A DNA stretch of 50,395 bases from assembly GCA_002315375.1 (NCBI GenBank), contig DCHR01000024.1:36048-86442 (forward strand). The letters run 5' to 3'. The stretch's first letter is position 1. Each line of letters opens with the position of its first letter. Shown here piece by piece: positions 24,341-31,957 of this stretch. The position numbers and the translations under genes are program-made. A model generated the notes under the pieces. That model saw nothing but the letters and a program-made list of their open reading frames with translations, did not search any database and was not told the DNA's origin. The DNA comes from Treponema sp. UBA1747. Lineage in GTDB: Bacteria; Spirochaetota; Spirochaetia; Treponematales; Treponemataceae.

Positions 24341-26104
24341 TTATTTACCTAATAGATTTGTTTCCCATTCTAATAAATCTTTTTCCATTTGTATATCTGT
24401 ACCGCGAACGTCACACATAACACGGAAAACCGGTTCTGTTCCGCTGCCACGCATCCAGATAAAGGCAATAGCATTGTTGTTTTTGTCATAGAAAATGACT
24501 TTTAAGCCGCCTTTTCCGCTTTCTCCCCAGTCTGCAACGTCATAGCGTTCCTTTGTGCCGTTTGTAATGGCGACTCTGTAAGATTCCAGACCATATTTGC
24601 TGCGCAAAGGATTTGATTTCCAGTATTCTTCAAAGTTTTTCTGGAAATTTCTCTTAAGCTCTGCATGATCCAGAGAAGATACTTTCAATACAGCTCTTGG
24701 TTCTGAAACGCCTGTAGTTGTGTATTTAGGAAGGGATTCCAGAATATCAGTTAATGTGTAATCATCTTTGTAGGTATTGCCTGATTTGCTGCACCAGAGC
24801 TCGTAAAGTCCTCCGCCGCGGATTGTAAGAAGCTTCAGAATGGCAAAAATTGTATTCAGCGGATCCCGGACAGCGGCAGGATAAGTAATGGTACCACCGT
24901 TTGAACCTTCTCCAAGAATAGGTACAGTATAACCTTCTTCACGTTTTTCACGTCCCAGGTTTACCACATTTGCTTCACCAACTTCCGCACGGAAAACTGA
25001 GGCTCCGATTTTTGAACACATTTCTTCAATTCTCATGGAAGTAGGACAGTTTATTGCCACAGCAGGTTTCAGGTTTTTGTCAGAAGAGCTCCAGATTGTA
25101 TAGGTTAATTCTGCAAGAACTGAAAGACTGAAAACTTCCTGTGCTTTAAGAATACAGGCTTTCTGCTGTTTTTCATCCCAATAAACGATGTTTCCACGGT
25201 CTCCGTCGCAATCCGGCATGTAGCCCAGAACTGCATCTTTATGGCCTTCTTTCTGCAGACGTTCCATTTCAGCTGCAACGTAAACCAGGTTTTCTGCTTC
25301 AGGAATGATTTCATGTGCAAATTCGCCTGCTTTATTGTTGATTTCATAGAAATTAATGCGGTTGGCAGCAAAGAAATCCCTGTCAATGCAGAGTGTACGG
25401 GAAGATCCGTTAAAGTCGCAGACGATACCGGTTTTATTCAGAGTTACCGCATCACGGATGTTTTCAAAGAAATTATCCTGGATTTCTGTATTTTCACTTC
25501 CTGCAATGGTGCGGCGTGCAAAATTTTCATATGCCTTCAGGGCATTATGTTTTGCGGCTGTGCTCTGCTGGTAAAGATTTCTCAAATCATTTGCACTGGC
25601 CTGATTGATTCTGGCAAGGGCTGCTTCACAGGCATCTGGTGCAGACAGGCGTTTTTTGAATTCCTCTACAAGCTTTGCATTTTCAGTTCCGTTCAGAACT
25701 CCACCGTCATTCAAACCGAATTTAATTCCGTTATGGCCAACAGGGTTGTGGCTTGCACTGATGTAAATAAATCCGTCCAGTTTCCGGGAATATGCCATAA
25801 TTTCCGGGGCGGAAGAAACGCCTGTAAACTGGATGACTGCTTTTTTCAGGAGAAGGGCTCTGTTCATTGCATCTGCAATGGCAGGTCCTGTAGGACGGGT
25901 ATCCATACCCACTGCAATTACAGGAACATCTATTCCGGTTTTTGCTTTTATTATGGGCTGGAGATAATCAAAAAACACTTCTGCTGCGATAGCAGAAAGT
26001 GCTTTGTCTTCGAGACTGATTTCAGGACTTTTGTCCTGTTCGTTGCCCGAGAGAGCAAAAACCTTGCGCCATCCCGAGGCAGACAAAATCATATTATGTT
26101 CCAT
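24341..26104 (-). CDS. Second phosphohexomutase family protein
   Basis: 587 residues from the ATG at 26104; an ATG four codons in (26092), giving MILSASGWRKVF and preceded by GGA, is an alternative. It has its own full set of hexomutase loops: FIYISASHNPVGHNGIKFG (catalytic Ser), YMPDCDGDRGN where the usual metal loop is DxDxDR (variant PDCDGDR), GEGSNGGTITYP in the sugar-loop position, and RGSGTEPVFRVM for phosphate binding. It is only distantly similar to the adjacent mutase, so it probably has a different substrate, such as mannose- or glucosamine-phosphate. It starts 9 nt after the metallo-hydrolase stop; a TATAAT (26118-26113) ends 8 nt before its ATG. Confidence 0.85.
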   Translation of the reverse strand: MEHNMILSASGWRKVFALSGNEQDKSPEISLEDKALSAIAAEVFFDYLQPIIKAKTGIDVPVIAVGMDTRPTGPAIADAMNRALLLKKAVIQFTGVSSAPEIMAYSRKLDGFIYISASHNPVGHNGIKFGLNDGGVLNGTENAKLVEEFKKRLSAPDACEAALARINQASANDLRNLYQQSTAAKHNALKAYENFARRTIAGSENTEIQDNFFENIRDAVTLNKTGIVCDFNGSSRTLCIDRDFFAANRINFYEINNKAGEFAHEIIPEAENLVYVAAEMERLQKEGHKDAVLGYMPDCDGDRGNIVYWDEKQQKACILKAQEVFSLSVLAELTYTIWSSSDKNLKPAVAINCPTSMRIEEMCSKIGASVFRAEVGEANVVNLGREKREEGYTVPILGEGSNGGTITYPAAVRDPLNTIFAILKLLTIRGGGLYELWCSKSGNTYKDDYTLTDILESLPKYTTTGVSEPRAVLKVSSLDHAELKRNFQKNFEEYWKSNPLRSKYGLESYRVAITNGTKERYDVADWGESGKGGLKVIFYDKNNNAIAFIWMRGSGTEPVFRVMCDVRGTDIQMEKDLLEWETNLLGK

Positions 26105-26113
26105 ACGAGGGTA

Positions 26114-26698
26114 TTATATCATAGAATCCGAATTTTTGCCTTCCAAATCTACATTATACATTTTTATGGAACCAACAGTGCTTGGAGGTCCGTGTCCCGG
26201 GAAAATGACCGAATCTTCAGTCTGGGAAAGGATTTTTTTCTCTATATTGTCCCTGAGAATGAAATTCGAGTAGTTTGAAGCAGTGTTTCCTATGGTTCCG
26301 GCCATAAGAACATCTCCTGTAAAAATCATATTCCCGATTTTATAAACCATAGAGTCAGCAGTGTGTCCCGGAACAGCCATATAGTGTACAAGCATTCCGC
26401 CAATCCGGATTTTGCCGTCACCACTGATAACAGTTGTGTTTTCTCGGGCAACATCCCAGTCTGCTGCAAGAATCTTTGGTGAATAAATCTTCCTGAGGGT
26501 TTTTAAGCCGTCAACATGACTTCCGTGATTATGGGTAATAAGGATTCCCGCAACGTGGTAAGGAACGCTTTCAATCTGTTCGATAAGTTCTTCCGTAATT
26601 TTTCCGGGATCTATAATGATGGCTTCATGATTTTCTTCATTTACAACAAAATAACAGTTAGAAAATCCACCCAGGTTCAGGTGAAAATAAACTTTCAT
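26114..26698 (-). CDS. Metallo-beta-lactamase-fold hydrolase with an altered metal motif
   Basis: 194 residues with GGAGGT just before the ATG. It resembles glyoxalase-II-type MBL proteins: EAIIIDPG, the metal box at 56-61, VPGHTADSM, FTGDVLM and FPGHGPPST. The metal box reads HNHGSH (His56, His58, Ser60, His61) where the family has HxHxDH, so the Asp that ligates the second metal is Ser. The other His and Asp ligands are present. It might bind one metal, use a neighbouring Asp (Asp63), or have lost thiolesterase activity. Its start overlaps the pentapeptide gene's stop by 4 nt, so the two are coupled. Confidence 0.85.
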   Translation of the reverse strand: MKVYFHLNLGGFSNCYFVVNEENHEAIIIDPGKITEELIEQIESVPYHVAGILITHNHGSHVDGLKTLRKIYSPKILAADWDVARENTTVISGDGKIRIGGMLVHYMAVPGHTADSMVYKIGNMIFTGDVLMAGTIGNTASNYSNFILRDNIEKKILSQTEDSVIFPGHGPPSTVGSIKMYNVDLEGKNSDSMI

Positions 26699-27411
26699 TT
26701 TTCACCTCCTGTTGTTTCATTTTCCTCTGCCGGTTCGGTATTTCCCATATCCTGATTAGTCTGACTGCTTTCAATACCGGTGTACAGTTCACTTCCGTCA
26801 CGGCGGAAACGGGCTTCCCTGGTATTGGACATTTTGAAAGATACATTGGTTCGTTCCGAAGAAAAGAAATCAGCCCGTTTCAGGTTGCAGTTTCTGAATG
26901 AGGTATTTACAAGTGTTGCTTTGATGAATTTGGAATTGAAAAGGTCAGAATCATCAAAAGAGGACTGAAAACATTTTAATCCGTTGAAATTACACTGGAC
27001 TATTTCGCTGGCTGTCATAAGGGTGTGTGTGAAAGTACAGCCTGAAAAAGAAACAAAAAGAATATTGCTGTTAATGAGGTTGCAGTCATTGAAAATGGCA
27101 AAATCGAAAATGGAAGTACGGCTTCTGAGATTATGGCTGATAATATTGGTAAAAGTACAATGAGAGAAATTACAGCCGTAAAATCTTTTCCCGGTAAAAT
27201 CAACATTACTGAAAATCATTCCCGAAGCATTGAGACCGACAATGGTTTCATGGTTCATTATATAATTGAGGATTTCTTCCATTGCCTTTCCGGGATTAGG
27301 GGAGTGATCCAGACAATAGGATCTGATTTCCTGGATATTTCCGTTATCGTCGAAGGTAGAAAGAGAAACCTTATTGCATGAAGGAACCAGACATTTATTC
27401 TGTGCAAACAT
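26695..27411 (-). CDS. Pentapeptide-repeat protein with N-terminal Cys/His motif
   Basis: 238 residues. The N-terminus has C-x4-C ... C-x2-H (CLVPSC, YCLDH), a possible zinc site. From about residue 60 to 210 it is built of pentapeptide-like units with hydrophobic or aromatic residues at the fifth spacing: NVDFTGKRFYGCNFSHCTF, FNDCNLINSNILFVSFSGCTF, FDDSDLFNSKFIKATLVNTSF, FRNCNLKRADF, a right-handed quadrilateral helix. The C-terminal tail is polar and disordered (TEPAEENETTGGEK). Function is unknown. It heads the four-gene minus-strand operon. Its promoter's -10 lies 8 nt before the ATG with no Shine-Dalgarno site. Confidence 0.82.
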   Translation of the reverse strand: MFAQNKCLVPSCNKVSLSTFDDNGNIQEIRSYCLDHSPNPGKAMEEILNYIMNHETIVGLNASGMIFSNVDFTGKRFYGCNFSHCTFTNIISHNLRSRTSIFDFAIFNDCNLINSNILFVSFSGCTFTHTLMTASEIVQCNFNGLKCFQSSFDDSDLFNSKFIKATLVNTSFRNCNLKRADFFSSERTNVSFKMSNTREARFRRDGSELYTGIESSQTNQDMGNTEPAEENETTGGEK

Positions 27412-27419
27412 ACTTCTAT

Positions 27420-27447
27420 ATTATAGCGGATAAAGGTATACTGTCAC
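27420..27447 (-). promoter_or_regulatory. Promoter of the pentapeptide/hexomutase operon, leaderless-type
   Basis: On the minus strand GTGACA (27447-27442), a 16-bp spacer and TATAAT (27425-27420) end 8 nt before the ATG at 27411. The predicted transcription start falls within a base or two of the start codon. Confidence 0.75.
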
Positions 27448-27474
27448 TATAGAAGTGCAGGTAAATAGAAACAG

Positions 27475-28251
27475 ATGATTGATTTTGCATTTTTGGATTC
27501 TGGAACAGGCGGATTGCCTTATCTTTTGACCTTAAAAGAGAAGGCACCTTCAGCTGAGTGTGTTTACGTGGGAGATACAATTAACTTTCCTTACGGAACA
27601 AAAAGCCACGAAGAAATTGTATCCTGTGTTCTTTCTGTCTGTGACCGGATTGTAGAAAAATTCCATCCCCGTGCAATTGTTATTGCCTGCAACACTATGA
27701 GCGTAAATGCTCTGGAAGATGTACGCAGAAAATATCCCGAAATCCAGTTTGTAGGAACTGTTCCGGCGATCAAACTTGCTTCTTCCGTTTCAAAGAAAAG
27801 ACGTATCGGACTTCTGGCAACTGTGGCTACAGTAAACAGTGAATATACACTCCGGCTTAAAGAGGAGTTTGCCAATGACTGTACTCTGGTTCTTCGGGAA
27901 GATACAGAATTAATCAGTTTTATTGAACATGAAAGTTTTACTGCCACTTTTGAAGAGTGTGAAAAAGCCTGCCAGCCTGCAGCTGAGTTTTTCCGTAAGG
28001 AAGATTGCGATGCAGTTATTCTTGGATGTACTCATTTCCTTAATCTTGCTGATACACTGCAGAAAGTTATGGGCGATGAAATAAAAGTTGTGGACAGCCG
28101 GGAAGGGGTTGCCCGCAGAGCCCTGGATGTATGTAAGGTTGCAAAACGGGAAGATAATCCTGTGGTAAAGCTTTATGTAACAGGTGATGTTGAAAATCCT
28201 GAGTATAAAAAGATTTCAGATATGTATGGAATTGAATTATACAAGTTATAG
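27475..28251 (+). CDS. murI: Glutamate racemase
   Basis: 258 residues. It has FLDSGTGGLPYL, VYVGDTINFPYGTKS, IACNTMSVNAL with catalytic Cys72, and LGCTHFLNLADTL with catalytic Cys185, the two-cysteine racemase pattern. It converts L- to D-glutamate for peptidoglycan. It is divergent from the pentapeptide operon by 63 bp; TATACT (27437-27442) is a possible -10, and only a weak AGG precedes the ATG. purC follows 35 nt downstream. Confidence 0.95.
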   Translation: MIDFAFLDSGTGGLPYLLTLKEKAPSAECVYVGDTINFPYGTKSHEEIVSCVLSVCDRIVEKFHPRAIVIACNTMSVNALEDVRRKYPEIQFVGTVPAIKLASSVSKKRRIGLLATVATVNSEYTLRLKEEFANDCTLVLREDTELISFIEHESFTATFEECEKACQPAAEFFRKEDCDAVILGCTHFLNLADTLQKVMGDEIKVVDSREGVARRALDVCKVAKREDNPVVKLYVTGDVENPEYKKISDMYGIELYKL

Positions 28252-28286
28252 GAAATTAATTAGCAATTTATTTTTTGGAGAAATAT

Positions 28287-29138
28287 ATGAAGAAAATTAT
28301 TTCTGGTAAGGTTCGTGAAGTTTACGACCTGGAAGACGGACGCATGGTCATTGTTACAACTGACCGCATTTCAGCTTTTGATGTAATCCTTCCAACAATG
28401 ATTACTGATAAAGGCAAGGTTTTGAACGCACTTGCAAACTTCTGGTTTGACTACACTGGCGACCTTGTAAAAAATCACATGATTTCAACTGATCTGAAAG
28501 ATATGCCGGTTGAATTCCAGAAGCCTGAATTCGAAGGACGCACAATTCTCTGTAAGAAACTTAAGATGATTCCTTACGAAGTAATTGTCCGCGGATATAT
28601 GTTTGGTTCAATGTATGAAGCCTACAAAAAGGGTGAACCATTCCTTGGACATTCTTTTGATAAAGAATATAAACAGGCTGAAAAACTGGCTGAACCAATC
28701 TGTACTCCATCTACCAAAGCAGCAGAAGGTCACGATATCAATGTTACTCTGGACTACATGAAAAACGAACTTGGTGCAGAACTTGGACAGAAAATTGCAG
28801 ACACAGCAATTGCTATCTACAAAAAATGCTATGACCACGCTTACAAAAACGGAATCATTATTGCTGATACAAAATTTGAATTCGGTCTTGATGAAGACGG
28901 AAACCTGGTTCTGGCTGACGAAGTTCTTACTCCTGATTCAAGCCGTTTCTGGGATCTTTCAAAATATGAAGTTGGAGGAAGTCCTGCTTCGTACGACAAA
29001 CAGTTCGTTCGCGACTGGCTCAAAGCAAACAACCTGGCAGGAGACCCAAATATTAAAGAAGTGCCTGCAGACGTTGTAGCAAAAACATCGCAGATTTACC
29101 ACGAATGCTGCAAAAAGATTACAGGAAAAGACTGCTAA
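28287..29138 (+). CDS. purC: Phosphoribosylaminoimidazole-succinocarboxamide synthase
   Basis: 283 residues from the ATG at 28287, chosen for GGAG 6 nt upstream (a TTG at 28275 would overlap that site). Motifs are standard: GKVREVYDL, TDRISAFDVILP, VRGYMFGSMYEAYKKGE, TPSTKAAEGHDIN, IADTKFEFGLDEDG, DEVLTPDSSRFW and SYDKQFVRDWL. It catalyses the ATP-dependent ligation of CAIR and aspartate in purine synthesis. The length fits the longer SAICAR synthases. No other purine genes are adjacent. An intrinsic terminator follows. Confidence 0.97.
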   Translation: MKKIISGKVREVYDLEDGRMVIVTTDRISAFDVILPTMITDKGKVLNALANFWFDYTGDLVKNHMISTDLKDMPVEFQKPEFEGRTILCKKLKMIPYEVIVRGYMFGSMYEAYKKGEPFLGHSFDKEYKQAEKLAEPICTPSTKAAEGHDINVTLDYMKNELGAELGQKIADTAIAIYKKCYDHAYKNGIIIADTKFEFGLDEDGNLVLADEVLTPDSSRFWDLSKYEVGGSPASYDKQFVRDWLKANNLAGDPNIKEVPADVVAKTSQIYHECCKKITGKDC

Positions 29139-29146
29139 GTAAAAAG

Positions 29147-29177
29147 AAAAGCCGTGCATTGAATGCACGGCTTTTTT
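29147..29177. terminator. Bidirectional terminator between purC and gltS
   Basis: AAAAGCCGTGCAT / ATGCACGGCTTTTTT (29147-29177) with a TGA loop. A-rich upstream and T-run downstream let it stop transcription from both convergent genes. Confidence 0.93.
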
Positions 29178-29191
29178 GGTTTTTGGAAACT

Positions 29192-30589
29192 TTATTTTGC
29201 TTTCTTTCTAAGGAATATCTGTCTGCGGAACAGGATGATGTTCATTACCACAAAGAAGATTGCAAGGATGATCAGAGTTTTTATTGGCTCTACCGGGGCG
29301 AGGGCGCCCAGGACCATCATCGGGAATCCGAATACAATTGCCGGGAAGTTCTGGTAAACCAGGTTGTCTGCTGCCGGAGTAACAAAGTCCTTGTCGATTT
29401 CGCGAAGAAGGATGACACCTGTACTTGCAGTTCCGGTAAGCATTCCGTACATAACCAGAAACTGAGCTTCTGCATATTCTGGGAAAAGAACTTTGGCAAC
29501 AAAACGGTTGTAGAAGTAAGTAATGAAAAGTCCCAGAAGACCCATTATAAGGAGAGTAGGCCAGTATTCTTTCAGAAGGTCCAGCTGAATTGCAGCAATT
29601 CCTGCAACAATCATCAGATCAAAGAAGAAACTTCCCAGTTTATCCATCTGTTCTGTATTGATGTAATCTTCATCAATGATTTTTACTTTTTTCATTCCAG
29701 TCAGAATCAGTTTGATTAATGATGCAATCAGAACCCCGATAAGGAAGTTGAAACCGTATAAAACTGATTTGAATCCTGGCAGAAGGTTTCCCAGGAATGC
29801 GATAAGGAAGTAAGCAATCATATAAGTGATGAAGATTGTGGAAATCTGGATTGAAAGGTCTTCAAGTCCACCATTAATGAATTTCTTTTCTTCAGCCGGT
29901 TTTTCAGTTTCTGTTTCCGGTGTCTGAACATCAGCCTTATTTTCCTTTGTGATAATAGTAAGTTTGCCTTTTGCTTTCATGATGTTCAGGTGAATGACAC
30001 CACCGATACTTGCACTTAAGAATCCAAGGGCAGCAACTGAAAGTCCGAAGTTTTTACCGCCCACAAATCCGTGATCGTTTTCAAAAATACTTCCGAAATT
30101 CAATGCCTGTCCTGTGCCCTGTCCATAACCGAAAGGAAGGAGAATACCGGCTCCTGAAATAAGTCCTGTAACAAAACCGGCGGCAACAATTGTAATAATC
30201 ATTCCGAGTATGCCTTGAAGCAGATAAGATGAAACTGTAGTTACTCCGGTATTGAAGATTTCTGCAGCCCGCTTTTTGGAAAGCTTTTTCTTTTTTGAAC
30301 TATAGGTCATGGCAATGAATCCGAAGGCCAGACAATGGAAAGTTATGATTTCCAGATTTGTGGTTCCTGCGTAATTGAAGGCACGGACATCGAACATATT
30401 ATTCCCGGTAATTGCCTTATATATAGTAGAAATAATCAGAATTCCCAAACCTGCCAGAACTGAGGTTGGAATAAGTGATGCCTGAAGAAACCTGATGTGT
30501 TTTTTCAAAATATTCGCGATAACCAGCGCAAATAAAAGTACTGTTGCCAGATTAAAAAATCCCCAGACACTATAATCCCAAAAATTCAT
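29192..30589 (-). CDS. gltS: Sodium/glutamate symporter
   Basis: 465 residues with AGGAG 6 nt before the ATG. It has about ten to twelve membrane segments in two inverted halves, each with the family's glycine-rich loop region (GILLPFGYGQGTGQALNFG in the first, MYGMLTGTASTGVILLREID in the second). It imports glutamate with sodium across the inner membrane. It is longer than the ~400-residue E. coli protein because of a charged cytoplasmic loop around PETETEKPAEEKK. It overlaps the upstream acyltransferase gene by 20 nt, so they share a transcript. Glutamate supply could serve MurI, encoded nearby. Confidence 0.93.
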   Translation of the reverse strand: MNFWDYSVWGFFNLATVLLFALVIANILKKHIRFLQASLIPTSVLAGLGILIISTIYKAITGNNMFDVRAFNYAGTTNLEIITFHCLAFGFIAMTYSSKKKKLSKKRAAEIFNTGVTTVSSYLLQGILGMIITIVAAGFVTGLISGAGILLPFGYGQGTGQALNFGSIFENDHGFVGGKNFGLSVAALGFLSASIGGVIHLNIMKAKGKLTIITKENKADVQTPETETEKPAEEKKFINGGLEDLSIQISTIFITYMIAYFLIAFLGNLLPGFKSVLYGFNFLIGVLIASLIKLILTGMKKVKIIDEDYINTEQMDKLGSFFFDLMIVAGIAAIQLDLLKEYWPTLLIMGLLGLFITYFYNRFVAKVLFPEYAEAQFLVMYGMLTGTASTGVILLREIDKDFVTPAADNLVYQNFPAIVFGFPMMVLGALAPVEPIKTLIILAIFFVVMNIILFRRQIFLRKKAK

Positions 30590-31805
30590 TTTGATCTCCT
30601 TTCAGTTCTTTGTTTTCAGATACTGTATTTTTGTAGTGATAATAAAAATGGAGGTATTTTACGGCATTAAATCTTTCATCAGCTTTAATCTGAAAAACCT
30701 CATCTTTATAGTAAATATTCAGTTTATTTCTTCCCAGAACAGAAACAGCCTTTATGTCATCGAAGAACATTTCAAGGGGTTCTTTGCCGGAATCTGTTTT
30801 ATCAATAACATATCTGTTTCCATATAAATCAAAACGACAGTTTTCACCGGATTTGATTTTACTTTTATATAATCTGACTTTATATAAATCAATTTTTTCT
30901 GAAAAAACCGGATTATCCAGAAAATCTGACGGATTCAGATTTGAAATGTATTTGTCCTGAGCATCATACCATTCTTTTATTGTGGAGAAGGGCAGAGATT
31001 TTGAAACTGGTTTAAGTTTCAGGTCAGCAGTATATTCTGCCTGAAGCCCGCATTTTTCACAGGAAATAAGGTTTCCTGTGGATTTGAAATGAGTCAGTCC
31101 GCAGTCAGGACAGACATATAAAATTCTTTCAGCAAATTCGGCTCTTTCTTCGCTTTCAAAAGAAATATTTTTATCTGCTTCATTAACACTGATTCCCTGA
31201 GTAATCCTGTTATAGAATTCTTCTGCAGACATTTTTCTGTAATCTTCAGGTTCAAGAATTTCCTGGATTTTGCAGGTTACATTTCCTTTTCGTGTTTTTG
31301 TGCTCCAGCGGGGTTCCACACCAAAACCGCCTTCTTCTTTCAGAATGCAGACAGGAAGTCCGGTCATTTTAATCAGTTTTGAAATTGCAGGCTTTACGAA
31401 CTCAGTAGAACCTGAGTAGGTCCTGTTTCCTTCAGGGAAAATGCAGATTGTTCCACCTTCTCTGGCCACCTGCATAATGTTTCTGATGGCATTCATGTCC
31501 TGTGTTGATTTTTTGATTGGAATCGGAGCAACAGCCCATTCCAGAAGTCTTGAAAGAAATCCCAGGGAAAAAATATCTTCAGTAGCTACATAATAAACAG
31601 GACATTTGAAACTGAGACCAACAAAAAATTCATCAAAAGGAGTCTGATGGTTCATAACAATGATGTACTGTCGTTTGCTGGAATCAGGAACCACCTGGGC
31701 TTTGAATCCGTATTTTCTTTTGCATACCAGTGCAAAAGGACCGGCCAGAAGGTTCCTTATTATTTTATGTCTGAATTTTGTCCATTTTTTTGTTTTTCGA
31801 GGCAT
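30570..31805 (-). CDS. PlsC-like acyltransferase with zinc ribbon and C-terminal PH-like domain
   Basis: 411 residues. The first ~220 are a lysophospholipid/glycerol-phosphate acyltransferase: NHQTPFDEF (the HX4D motif), KKSTQDMNAIRNIM, FPEGNRTYSG, and LPVCIL. Then a zinc ribbon, CPDCG...CEKCG, and a C-terminal segment (FFDDIKAVSVLGRNKLNIYY, then VKYLHFYYHY) that resembles a bacterial PH/GRAM-like fold. The acyltransferase probably acts at the inner membrane face; the extra domains suggest regulation or targeting. There is no Shine-Dalgarno site; TATAAA ends 9 nt before the ATG. It overlaps gltS. Confidence 0.82.
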   Translation of the reverse strand: MPRKTKKWTKFRHKIIRNLLAGPFALVCKRKYGFKAQVVPDSSKRQYIIVMNHQTPFDEFFVGLSFKCPVYYVATEDIFSLGFLSRLLEWAVAPIPIKKSTQDMNAIRNIMQVAREGGTICIFPEGNRTYSGSTEFVKPAISKLIKMTGLPVCILKEEGGFGVEPRWSTKTRKGNVTCKIQEILEPEDYRKMSAEEFYNRITQGISVNEADKNISFESEERAEFAERILYVCPDCGLTHFKSTGNLISCEKCGLQAEYTADLKLKPVSKSLPFSTIKEWYDAQDKYISNLNPSDFLDNPVFSEKIDLYKVRLYKSKIKSGENCRFDLYGNRYVIDKTDSGKEPLEMFFDDIKAVSVLGRNKLNIYYKDEVFQIKADERFNAVKYLHFYYHYKNTVSENKELKGDQNEFLGL

Positions 31806-31814
31806 TTGTTTTAT

Positions 31815-31842
31815 TTTATACTGAAAATGGAGAAAATGGAAA
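31815..31842 (-). promoter_or_regulatory. Promoter of the acyltransferase-gltS operon, leaderless-type
   Basis: On the minus strand TTTCCA (31842-31837), a 16-bp spacer and TATAAA (31820-31815) end 9 nt before the ATG at 31805. Confidence 0.45.
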
Positions 31843-31957
31843 AAAATAATAAAGAAATGCTTTAAAAAATTACATATACTTGGTGGTTTTAGAAATAATA
31901 TGATAAACTGATATATCTACAGTGGGGGATATTTTGTTTTCAATTTTGAGTACCAAT

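Noticed and set aside
25241..26278. A 345-codon open frame on the plus strand opposite the second hexomutase
   Set aside because: It is rich in Cys, Phe and Ile, has no recognisable motif or ribosome-binding site, and lies entirely opposite a gene with full catalytic motifs.
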